64,000 bases of DNA from Apophysomyces variabilis (Eukaryota > Mucoromycota > Mucoromycetes > Mucorales > Mucoraceae): assembly GCA_002749535.1 (NCBI GenBank), contig MZZL01000390.1, positions 1-64,000 on the forward strand. Direction: 5' to 3'. The position numbers and the translations under genes are program-made. The notes beneath the pieces were generated by a model. That model was not told where the DNA came from. It made no database searches and saw nothing but the letters and a program-made list of their open reading frames with translations. Positions 52,798 to 62,849 of the stretch are shown piece after piece. Numbering within the stretch: position 1 is the first letter of the stretch; every line of letters begins with the position of its first letter.

Positions 52798-53037
52798 GAT
52801 AAGTGATGCATCCACTTTTGTGTCTTATCGGATAGAGATTGCGTTTCTACGCATTGGCATGGACTGCAAACAAAGATAAGATTAACCAACGCTCTTTCTT
52901 CTTTTGGTATCTGGGACTCCTCGGACTTATCTTCCGGACACTGCCGGGATAACCATGTCGGAAATGGTCTCATATTGGTTCAGAATGAAAGTGTTGGAAA
53001 GTGCAAACGACACAGTCTACTTGATCCTTTCTTATCA
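52798..53037. promoter_or_regulatory. Cluster of GATA motifs upstream of the GATA-factor gene
   Basis: Within 300 bases upstream of the start are TGATAAG (52798), CTTATCGGATAG (52824), AGATAAG (52874), CTTATCT (52926), GGATAA (52948) and CTTATCA (53031). Clustering above a GATA-factor gene fits autoregulation, common for fungal GATA factors. Binding is inferred. Confidence 0.5.
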
Positions 53038-53039
53038 TT

Positions 53040-54143
53040 GAATTATAAAGGCATTAAGCTACCCTTAGACATATTCAGACCTCATCTTGACTAATTCTAT
53101 TTCTGCCTTTTTTTTTATTCCTCACCAAATATCATCCCCTACAGGAAAAATTATCCTGTTATAGCCTATCCTTGAATGTTATCCTAGAATAAGGGTCACT
53201 GAATCTTATGACAACATCATTTCGTTCACCAGCGTTGACGACTATCCTCGTATTCTCCCCTTATTCGGAAGAGAATGCATCTGTAGGCTAACTCGACTTC
53301 CATCTGCTTCGTCACTCCTCATTGAAACCTTTGACCTCGCTTCCATTACGGCCCGCTTCCGTACAACTTTTTCTCACGGAAATATTCGTATGGACATCCA
53401 TGTCGGACATGCAACATTGGGCTCCGCCCCCTACAAGCATTCCTTTTTCCCAACAGCTTCTTCACCTACTATCTTGCTCTTTATTAGCATTTTTTTTAGT
53501 CCATGGTCTACCGAGCAATCGATCTAGATGGCGTTCTTGTAACTATTGTCTCAATTCACATGCGGAAAGACAGATGCTAAGAGGGTTTCCCTATCGTATT
53601 TTGACGAAACAATATCCTTTCCAGCTCCGTTTACTCAACGTTTCTACCAGCACCCGTAACCTAGCAACCTAGCTTCCATCACCCTGTGGAACACCCAGTG
53701 GCCTATATTTATTTGGTGGCCTTCGTCTTATTGATTCACAGAGGTCATTAAGGTACGGGCGCTCGCTTTCCCTATCATAAAAGACCTGTTTTTTTCTCCT
53801 TCTAAAACAGTAACCTACGATCGGCACTTCCTTTTCTCTCTAACTTTCTCTTAGTCTCACTGCCTTTGAAATGCTCTCCGTTCTTGATCATACTTGGCCT
53901 GAGTAAACTTGTATCACATGGCTCTTCCTAAAAAGATCGGTCAGCCAAAACAGCTTTGCTCGTGACACAAACAAATCGATCAAGGCATTTCTTCCCAACG
54001 TTGGAGATAGACAGTTCGGCTATCTTAAATTCCCATCTTTAAGGTAGTACAAGATATACTCTCCGAGTGTTCGGTCGGCATTTCAGTTTTTTTAAGGTGG
54101 CAAAGTTTGTTGGTTCGTCTTTTTGTTTCCTCTTTCACCTTGA
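53040..54143. other. Intergenic region upstream of the carboxypeptidase gene
   Basis: About 1.1 kb without recognisable exons. It is C/T-rich in places and must contain the promoter of the carboxypeptidase gene. Confidence 0.5.
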
Positions 54144-56087
54144 AATGCTACTTCTGAGGACACTCATCGCCACCACAACGGCATTCAGTGCATTGTTCGT
54201 TGGTGGTCATGCATACGACTTTGATAACTTTCAAATACCAATTTCTAAGCGTCCTATCCACGTTCAAGATTTCAGGGTACTCACCCATGATGCTGTCCCA
54301 GGTTACCAGGTCCGCGTGAAACAACCCAAGACGTGTGAAGATGTTATCCAGGTAACTGGAAAATTTTTGCTACCTTCCTCTAGACATTCACAGTCCCTTC
54401 CTTTGACCGACAAAGTATTCCGGTTACATTGATAACCTTGTTACGGATGATCATCTATTCTTCTCGTTTTTCGAAGCCCGTGAACATCCTCAAACGGCTG
54501 ATACTGTCTTATGGCTTAATGGTGGCCCTGGTTGTTCATCTATGATGGGTAACTGGATGGAGCTAGGGTTAGTGATTGGACAGACGATCGCGTTTTATTC
54601 ACCTGTGCTACTTAGTCCTTGCCGTGTTGACGCTTCAGGCAATACAACAACCTACAACGAATACAGCTGGAACGCCGTTGCTAATGTCATTTTCTTGGAT
54701 CAGGTTTCTTTTCTACCATTGAGACTCTTGACTTGAACATTAACACATTGTCTTCCAGCCTGTCAACGTCGGATACAGTTACGGTAAATCAAAAATCAAG
54801 AGCAGTGATGAATCCGCCCGGGACGTTAGCGCATTTCTACGTATTTTCTTGGAAGAATTCACAGAGTATTCCCATGCTCCGTTCCATATTGCTGGCGAAT
54901 CCTATGGTGGGTGTTTGGGTACTGAAGCATGCGAATAACCTAGTATGCTAGGTGGTCACTATCTTCCTGCACTTGCAACTGCAATCATGGAGAATAACTA
55001 TATGGCTGTGGAGCAAGGCCTGAAACCAATTAAACTTGATTCCATGCTTATCGGCAACGGCTGGACCGATCCCCGCACACAGTTCAAGTATTACCGAGAA
55101 TATAGCTGCGCTAATGATAGTCCATGTAAGTCATGACCTTGGACGTTATTGTACACAAAGTAATACTCAACTATGGCATGCAGACAAACCTATCTATGAC
55201 AAAGAAACCTGTGACGAGATGGAGAAAACGTACCCTCGCTGCAAGAAACTTATGGATATTTGTTATAAGCACCCATCAAGATTTGCCTGTGTGCCTGCTG
55301 CGTACTATTGCGAAAAGACACAAGATGGACCCTTTGCAAGCACTGGATTGAATCCTTACGACATCCGTCGCAAATGTGAAGGCGATAACGGACTATGTTA
55401 TGATTTGCTTGAGGCTATTGATCGATATGCAAACCAAGATGAAGTACGATTTGAAATGGGAGTAGATCCTGAGGCAGGAAAATACCAAGGTTGTAACGAT
55501 GCTGTAGGCGACCGATTCACCTTCACTGGTGATGGGTAAGATGGAAGTCAGCTTAGTTAAGTGGTCTTATTGTGCGGATTTCTAGTGCAAAGGACTATTC
55601 TACCAATGTTGCTGCCACACTGGAAGCTGGTATCCGTGTTCTGCTTTACGTTGGTAAGTGCTTGTCGAACTACGTCAGCAGTCGTCTAATACCAACTTTT
55701 TTCATGGCGTAGGTGACATGGACTATATCTGCAACTGGTAATTGTAACGATCTATGTGCCAAAGGGAATTAATCAGGTTTTCTTTATGTAGGTTCGGCAA
55801 CAAGGCTTGGTCTTTGGACATGAAATGGTCTGGTCAAGAAGGATATCGACATGCAATCGATCAACCTTGGTATTCTCTAATCACAGGCGAGCAGGCAGGA
55901 GAGTTTCGCACCTATGGTAATTTGACATTCTTGCGTGTATTCGATGCCGGCCACATGGTAAGTGTTCTAGCCTTATCGTATGGTTATTCGTTTCTCATTT
56001 TCTTGTTAGGTACCATACGATCAGCCTGAAAATGCGCTTGATTTCTTTGCACGATGGCTGGCACGAGACAATTTGAAATCTAAATAA
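54144..56087 (+). CDS. Serine carboxypeptidase, carboxypeptidase Y-like (S10 family)
   Basis: Secretory/vacuolar serine protease that removes C-terminal residues. It starts with a signal peptide (MLLLRTLIATTTAFSALFVGGHA). I resolve about ten exons with consistent phases: SGYIDN and HPQTADTVLWLNGGPGCSS after the first intron, then FLDQPVNVGYSYG. The nucleophile motif GESYGGHY is split by an intron near 54910-54950. Asp lies in LLYVGDMDYICNW and His in FDAGHMVPYDQPENAL. All three catalytic residues and the oxyanion GGPG loop are present. Many cysteines lie in the insertion between DSMLIGNGWTDP and the Asp (ETCDEM, RCKKLMDIC, CVPAAYYC, CEGDNGLC), as in the CPY class. There is no C-terminal transmembrane segment (ends NLKSK), which argues against a Kex1-type Golgi enzyme. 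Confidence 0.93.
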
Positions 56088-56469
56088 GAGGATAGTTGTC
56101 GCATATCCACTGTGCTTAGATCTACATTTAAAGATGTTACGAGCATCCAGTTATTTATTTGCATCAAGTGAATAAAATGATGTTTGAACTATTTGGTGCT
56201 ATTTTGGTTTGCCACATCAGATTCACAGTCCTGCGAGAGGAGCATACCATGGGTCTTCTTTTCGTTCCACACGTAATATCTATGATTTTTGCCATCCTTT
56301 CTTTAACAGATTCTCCAGACTTGCTACCTACGCCAGACATCATTGCTCAGGATAAGACCGTCCATAAGCCAGAGTCTTTTTTGCAACAGGACAGTCAATC
56401 CAACCCAACCTTAGTTTTACTGCCTAAACTCCGACAGTAGTCTAGCGATTCATTTTTCATTTCCTTCAT

Positions 56470-57055
56470 ATGATCACGGTTTCCATGGGAAATGAAGCCA
56501 ATAGCCGACTTGTTAAAGAACTGGAAGAAAAAGCGCATTCGTTGTTGACTGATAATTTGCTCAAAGATGTTTCTTCCGACACAACGCTCGAAGAATTAAA
56601 CACACTGATTGCCATTGAACGCGGTAATGCCTATCGAATACAGATCGACAGAGGCCCGCTTGAGCCGCTATGTATATTATTCCTCAAACATGAGAGGAAT
56701 CTGTTGTTAATCCGACATAGCCATTGTTGTAGGTCAGGCATCGACAGTCAATGACATCAAAAAGTTGATACAGGTTAAACTGGAGCGCATGCATAAACAT
56801 GGAAAACACATTAGCTGGTAAGCTTTTCTAGCTGCATTAGGATGAATCTAAACGGGTTGAACACTTTAAAGGAAATACATTTGGCGATCTCACTGTTTAT
56901 CGCTGAATAGCCAACGGCTACTTGATGACCAAGCCCTTGTAAGCGAGCTCGGTATCCGTCAAAATAGCGTCCTCAAATTTACGCGTCTGGCATTCGAAAA
57001 AGGAAAACATCGACGCGCTTGGCACTGGTATAATAAGCGTGCACGACCTTGTTAG
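56470..57055 (+). CDS. SNRNP25: U11/U12 snRNP 25 kDa protein-like (SNRNP25), minor spliceosome
   Basis: Component of the U11/U12 di-snRNP that recognises U12-type introns. Three exons: 56470 to about 56670, about 56720-56818, and about 56872-57055. The ubiquitin-like fold shows as SLLTDNLLKDVSSDTTLEEL, then a VNDIKKLIQVKLER helix and HISWKYIWRSHCLSLNSQRL. LLDDQALVSELGIRQNSVLK comes next. These align well with human SNRNP25 (LPIQVTLEEVNSQIALEYG, HISWSYVWRTYHLTSAGEKL, LRDYGIRNRDEVSF). The tail RRAWHWYNKRARPC is lineage-specific. The protein has no known role outside the minor spliceosome, so its presence is informative. It is tail-to-tail with ZNF830, 117 bases apart. Confidence 0.88.
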
Positions 57056-57171
57056 ATAATTGCAGGGCATGTATGTTGTGTATGACAGCTCTGAAAACCA
57101 TGTAATGTAAACTACCTTGCGCTAATGCAGAAAAAAAATGTACAATATCAAATATATTATGGAATGTATCG

Positions 57172-58167
57172 CTACAGTTGCTGTGCTCGCCAATCCTCTT
57201 CCTCTTCTTCCTCTGATTCTTCCTCCTCATCCTCATCCATATCATCAAAGACAGTTTGAAGCCGCTTAGCTGGGGTACTTTTTAATAAATTACGGACCGT
57301 GTTCTTCAAGCTGGTTCGAATCTCTTGTTCGGTATCATCAAATTCCATCCCCGTTTGCGTCTCCTCCCTCCTTCGAACTCCTCCCGACTGGCGTAGTTTC
57401 TTCAAAGCTTCTACTCGCGCATCCAATTCTGCCTGCTGCTGGAACAGTGCTTCATCTCTATCGATCGCTATGCTCTCCTCATTTTCTTCTTCCGCTTTTT
57501 CCGAGATCTCCGTAGTTTCCGTCATGATCTCTTTGAATATCTCATAGTCTCGTTCCAGATCAGCCTGTTTTACTTCACTTGGAGTAGGTTTGTTTAACAC
57601 CTTTGCTTCTTCCTCTGGGTTATCAAAGAAACCTGCTGGAATCTGATTTGCCTCTGTGTCATCCTCTTGTTCTTGTTCTTGCTCTTGCTCTTTCTCTTCC
57701 TCCCCCTCCTCCTCCTCTTGCTCCTCTTTTTCGACCGCATCCCCCGTTGAGTGATACTTGTCAAAGAAGTCTGATGGTAATGCATCATTGGTATCTTGCA
57801 TCTCTATATCGTGATCCTCAGTGATTTCTTCGTCATTATCGTGGTCTTGCCGCGGTTTTTTCGGAATACGATCCTCGCGATTATCAGCTTCATCGGTTTC
57901 CATTGGTCTCTTCAAATCTTCCTGTCTCTGTTGTAAACGAGCTTGCTTTTCTTTCAATGCTTTCAGTTTGGCGATGTTTTCTTTGTGAACAGAAGAAGCA
58001 AGATGGCTCGGCCAAATAGATTCATTCTTCACGGGTGCATTACAGACTGCACAAATGAGTCGACCTTGACCATCATACTTTGCAAATGGATGGTTTATTT
58101 TTTGGGTTTTTTGGCGTTCCTGACGCTGCTGTTTGAAAAGGCGACGGATTTCTGGTTTAGGTGGCAT
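57172..58167 (-). CDS. ZNF830/CCDC16-like nuclear zinc-finger protein, 331 aa
   Basis: Intronless. The N-terminus MPPKPEIRRLFKQQRQERQK and a single C2H2 finger (LICAVCNAPVKNESIWPSHL, then SSVHKENIAKL) are those of ZNF830, a spliceosome-associated protein in animals and plants. After an acidic linker come the paired motifs LPSDFFDKYHS and IPAGFFDNPEEE, usual in the family. A coiled coil follows (LFQQQAELDARVEALKKLRQ), and the end is strongly acidic (DDMDEDEEEESEEEEEEDWR). Glu/Gln runs of low complexity lie in between. The start at 58167 is the first ATG. It is head-to-head with the Nop13-like gene, 198 bases apart. Confidence 0.92.
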   Translation of the reverse strand: MPPKPEIRRLFKQQRQERQKTQKINHPFAKYDGQGRLICAVCNAPVKNESIWPSHLASSVHKENIAKLKALKEKQARLQQRQEDLKRPMETDEADNREDRIPKKPRQDHDNDEEITEDHDIEMQDTNDALPSDFFDKYHSTGDAVEKEEQEEEEGEEEKEQEQEQEQEDDTEANQIPAGFFDNPEEEAKVLNKPTPSEVKQADLERDYEIFKEIMTETTEISEKAEEENEESIAIDRDEALFQQQAELDARVEALKKLRQSGGVRRREETQTGMEFDDTEQEIRTSLKNTVRNLLKSTPAKRLQTVFDDMDEDEEEESEEEEEEDWRAQQL

Positions 58168-58365
58168 GTGTGTTCGGTCCGTAGTTTTGACCAAGCAACC
58201 GGCAGTTGTTCAGGTTTTCATATTGCGGGCACCACACTTAGCAGTCCCCACTGAAGGATCTGAATGTGGTGTCCGTATTTTTAATACACGAAATTGGTTA
58301 CTCAAAAACTGCCAGAGCACTCACTGTGGCTTACCTCTTCCTGTAGAACAAAAATTTATCGAAGC

Positions 58366-59713
58366 ATGGCTCAAGACAACGAAGAAGCATTTGATCTTAA
58401 TGAAGTCATTGTCGATGCGCCTATTGATGCTGAAGAAAAAAAGAAGGCTTTGAAACGTAAAGCTCGTACCGAGAAATCGAAGGCAGATCAAGAAGAAAAG
58501 GTGCGATCTAGCTTGCCTAAATCAGGAAAATGGCTGACTATGTGTAAATAGCGCAAGATAAACAGAGAAAACCGCGAAAAAAAGAAGCTCTTGAAAGAAA
58601 AGAATAAAAAGAGAAAGGTATGATATATGGACCATCATGGACGCTCAACGTTGTGTTTGTAGAGAGGAGAAGCAGTCAGTGACGACGAAGAGACCAAAGA
58701 CCAGGAAGAAACAATAGAACAAGACACCACGGATAATGCATCAAAGCCGAAAGAGAAGGTTGAAAAACCAGCAAAAGAGCCAAAACACGGTGTTTGGGTT
58801 GGCAACTTGGCGTTTTCCACTACAAGCGATGCTGTACGTAAATTCTTCAAGGAGTGCGGTAAAATCACCCGTATAAAGTGCCCTAGTGGCGATGGTCCCA
58901 AGAAGAACAACAAAGGGTAAGTCATGTCTTAATTTGAGAAATTATGCGATAGCTAAACTTGATGTAGGTTTGCGTATGTGTTTTTTGATTCAGCTGAAGC
59001 GGTAGAGGCTGCTGTAGCAAAATCTGAGCAGAAATTGGACGGCCGAGCTTTGTTGATCAAAGACGCAAATAATTACGAACGCAAGGATGGAGCACCTGCA
59101 CCAAGCAAAGAAGTTAAGAAACAGAAGAACCCCCCTTGCCCAACCGTCTTCCTCGGTAACCTTAGTTTCGAGACCACTCGCGAGATGATTCAAGAACATT
59201 TTGCATGGTGTGGTCCGATCCGCAAAGTGAGATTGGCGACTTTTGAAGATAGTGGGAAATGCAAAGGGTAAGTCTACAGATGAATGGCATGGATTCGAAT
59301 ATTGATCCATTACTAGTTTTGCGTACATCGATTTTGAGACCGTGGAATCCGCTACAAAAGCTGTCCGTGCCCCTGACAGAGCTGTACTAGATAATCGTAA
59401 ACTTCGCGTAGAATTCGGTAGTGAAGAAGCGCATAAACGAAGTATGCCATGGCTAAAGCGTGCCGAAAAGAGACAAGCAGCAGAAACTTCCACAGCACCA
59501 ACAAAACAACAGGAACCAGCGGAACAAAAGGTTGAAACAGAAGAGGTAAAGCCTGAACGACGAGCGAAGAAGCCTAGAGTGGATGAGGACAAGTCAAAAC
59601 GTACAAAGAAACCAGGTAGAATTGCACCTGGCGAAGCATTACGAACAGCACAGCGACAAAAACCATCGGTGCAAAAATTTGAGGGAACCAAAATTACCTT
59701 TGGCGACGATTGA
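58366..59713 (+). CDS. Nop13-like two-RRM nucleolar RNA-binding protein, 383 aa
   Basis: Exons 58366-58500, 58552-58617, 58663-58916, 58968-59267, 59317-59713 total 1152 bases (384 codons). A lysine-rich N-terminus (EEKKKALKRKARTEKSK) precedes two RRMs. RRM1 has RNP2 VWVGNLAFS and RNP1 KGFAYVFFDS. RRM2 has RNP2 VFLGNLSFE and RNP1 KGFAYIDFET. In both, an intron falls exactly inside the KG|FAY of RNP1. The tail is lysine/arginine-rich with nuclear localisation patches (RRAKKPRVDEDKSKRTKKPG) and ends KITFGDD. Yeast Nop13, a pre-ribosome-associated protein, has this architecture; the paralogue Nop12 is an alternative. Confidence 0.9.
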
Positions 59714-59821
59714 TATATCGCTATTTACCACAATTTTTGCTAGCAAAGAACATATTGTATCAATATCCCGCATTAGAGGAGCAGATGTATATTAAAATCA
59801 TCCATCATTCCAATCCATCTT

Positions 59822-61890
59822 TCACTTCGTACATCCATCCCATTTCTTTACGACATGATCATCGATTCCGCCAGTTGTAGATGAGCGACGTCTTTTTGCG
59901 GCGAAACTACCACTGTAATCGTTGGGTACTGTCAACGCAGGGCTTGGTTCAGTAAGACCAACAGGGACGATCTTTTTGATCAATCTTCTAAAAGCTTTCT
60001 GGATGGCTGGAATCTTTTTAGGGTTACGCGTAAATATCCTGATGATAACTTCTTGGAACTGGCTTGGAATCATGTAGGATACTTGATGTTTAGGAATTGT
60101 GAAGGACTCTATGTGCCATTGCTACATAAGTATAGGTGTTCATTGTAGCTATCTACTTGCCTTTTTCATTGAATTTTGAGAAGAAGCGGATCGAATCCAC
60201 AGGGTTTCGATCCTTCATTGCATAATTGATTTTAAGCCAGGTTACTATGACATCTTCTTCCACTAATCCGTCATTGTCGCTTTGATGAGATATAATTTCC
60301 TGCGCAGTAATTGTCTCCTAAGGAAGAAATATCAGCATAAGCATACTGGTAACCTCAACTTTGCTTGCCTTTTTAAGACGAGATTCCAACTCTGGTGATA
60401 ACAAAAACTCATCAACAAACTTGTACAAATCTCTTCTACGTAAGCGCTTCATGATCTGGCGAGCTTCTTCCAGCTCCGGATTCTTGGAACGCTCGATAGC
60501 ACGAAGAATATCATCCGTCATATGCAGGTATTCTTCCGGCCTGTCTACCGAAGCAGATATTCCCATATAGGAATCTAAACGAAAGTTTCTTCTTCGCATC
60601 AATATTCCCACATAGCATGTTTCATCTTACCGGCGCTAAGTAGCGCGTCAGTAATCATTAACTCCACCGCTTTCGCTACAGCATATCCTTTAGTTAAATG
60701 TCATGACTGCATGCGTAGACACTTACCGACACGGTGTGTGTAAATTCGTTTAAACAAACTGTACCGAGTATGGAACATTTCGTATAGATTATACACCTCT
60801 TTATGATGGTAACAAATCTCGTCATCAACAACTCGGCTATATAGTAACAGCCGTTTTGCATCGTAGGAACTACGCAGACCCAGATTCTGTGCATCTCGTT
60901 CTATATAGTCAAACTTGTCCACATCCACGCTATTCTTCTTGTTGGCCACAATATCAAACAGAAATCGTCTCTCCTGCAACTGGCTATGACTGTATGAGAA
61001 CATGGTGTTTTCCTTCATTGGTCCTTACTTTTGCGAACGTGGCGTCCCATCAATTAGATCCTTGATAAGATTGATATGCTCTCGTTCAATATCAATGTTA
61101 TTATCGTCAATTAAGTATTCCAGCATCATTTCAGATCCTTGTTCGTGTGTCCACTGAAATCCTGGTCTAAAAGAACATGATGAACACAAAATTAATGCAA
61201 TGTCCTATTGCATCATCGGCTCTGTTGCGATTACCTTGCACGTGGCATAAATTCACTGTCAAAAATATGGCTAAAGGGACCATGGCCTTCTCTTAGCAGT
61301 TAATTACTGGATCGCTGAATCATTGCTTTAAACCTACCAAGATCGTGACAGAGTCTAACAGCAAAAAATCATTGTCAATTGCGTATCCGATTATTCTTGT
61401 TAACTTACCCTGCAAGCTTCACACATTTGATTTCATCAGCTGTTATGTCTAATTCCGGCTGATCCTTCTGGAATCTTTCAATCAAGCAACCCGCTAGATG
61501 GGAAACACCTGCAGACATGATTAATATTGAAATTTCGTTTTAATTCCCGAGTTTTACCGATGGAATGTTCAAATCGATTATGACTTCCTCCCGGGAAAAC
61601 AAAGTATGCAGACCCCAACTAGGATGTTGTGCAAACAGTTTAGTATATTTTTTATGCATGCGTTTGTTACCTGCTTCAGATCGCGAAGACGTTGGAACTG
61701 GACTGTGTCAATGAAGTCCACTGTGTAATTGTCCAGTCGAATGTGACCCTAAAAGGTAAGCTTCTAGTTGCATTTTTCCCATGCCATGAGTGGTTCGTAC
61801 ATGAATAGGATCGTTAATCACTTTATGACGTTCGGGGAACATGGAAGATGAAGCATGATCTCTAGGATAAGTAGCTACGATTTCGTCCAT
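59822..61890 (-). CDS. SAMHD1-like HD-domain dNTP triphosphohydrolase
   Basis: HD-family phosphohydrolase; known relatives hydrolyse dNTPs to nucleoside plus triphosphate and control dNTP pools. About eleven exons are reconstructed on the minus strand. Motifs in order: HKVINDPIHGHIRLDNYTVD, QFQRLRDLKQLG, YFVFPGGSHNRFEHSIGVSH (His of the HD set), LCHDLGHGPFSHIFD (HD pair), QWTHEQGSEMML, DNNIDIEREHINLIKDLIDG, FDIVANKKNSVDVDKFDYIE (catalytic Asp), YNLYEMFHTRYSLFKRIYTH and AKAVELMITDALL. The C-terminal lobe reads NPVDSIRFFSKFNEK then ESFTIPKHQVSYMIP. The start (MDEIVATYPRDH) leaves no SAM domain in front. The intron between the two C-terminal exons is GC-AG (60160 to 60109). Exon boundaries near 61000 are less certain. 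Confidence 0.9.
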
Positions 61891-62849
61891 GGCGTCTATC
61901 AATGGGAGAAATCCAACCTTTATGTGGTAAAATATGCTGGAAACTTTGGTTTGTCGGAGATCGTTGAATTTCCTTAACATTCGTCTGAGATCAACGTGGC
62001 AGCTCAGACCAAAACCGATGATCTACCCTGCAATTCTATCGTACCCAATAAAACATCGTTATGTTCACTTATCTGTATACACGCTAACTATAGCACGGAT
62101 GACTTGACTTTATATATGTATACATGCGCAATCATTAGCATCTTTAGTGCGAAAAACGCGGCGAATGTTACACGTAGATATTCGATTGGTTTTCCCGCAC
62201 TTCGCCGAATATCGAACCCAAAACTCTCATGGGAGATAATGCATGCAAGCAAATAATATATCTCTGAGGCGCAGGTCTCTAAGTTTGATCCCTGCAATTG
62301 ATTTTGAAACGTTAGTGTTGAATAATGATAGATTATCTATGTATCAGTTTGACAGTTAAACAGTGTATGCTCCGGCCATTTATGGATATATCAATGTCAA
62401 AATGTGTCGCTGTTTTCTATTGTTGTGCATTACTGCGGACTCGAAAACAGAGAAGAAAAAAAAGGAAGCGAGGGAGAGAAAGGGCTGTTGCAGTATATTT
62501 TTGCTATATCTATCTGACTGCGTACCACTTCTTAATTGACTGCACTGACGAAAACGTGATCCTTCTACCGCGTCGTCATACCTGCATTTTTTTAAGGAAT
62601 TGTCTTTAGAGCTTGGTATTTTCTAGAGGCGCAATTTATTCTGTGAAAGCAATTGATCAAAACTATTTTAAGTATCTTATTCTGGATGAATAGGGCAGAA
62701 TATAAAGCATTGCTTTAGACTGCATGATAAGGTTCACGGCTAAATGTGGCTTGAATTATGTTCCTGAAATTTGTCAGCTCAATTAGGGAGGCTTCTTAAG
62801 TGTCAAAGAGAAAAAGAATGACTCTTCCTATCCCGTGCACATTTTTACC
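61891..62849. other. Intergenic region between divergent genes
   Basis: About 960 bases separating the SAMHD1-like (minus) and HIBCH (plus) genes, AT-rich. No gene was recognised. The 62190-62300 stretch looks faintly tRNA-like but does not fold. Confidence 0.5.

Noticed and set aside
56178..56440. Open frame between the carboxypeptidase and SNRNP25 genes
   Set aside because: Weakly hydrophobic start but no known motif, no splice connection and it sits in the 3' flank/promoter space of two solid genes.
57594..57824. Open frames on both strands through the acidic repeats of ZNF830
   Set aside because: They are shadows of the Glu/Gln-rich codons of ZNF830 (runs of GAG/CAG read in other frames).
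62190..62300. tRNA-like words (GAGGCGCAGG..GTTTGATCCCTGC)
   Set aside because: The GCAGG/CCTGC pair would enclose a 14-base loop, no acceptor or anticodon stem can be formed, and the A box is poor. At most a decayed relic.
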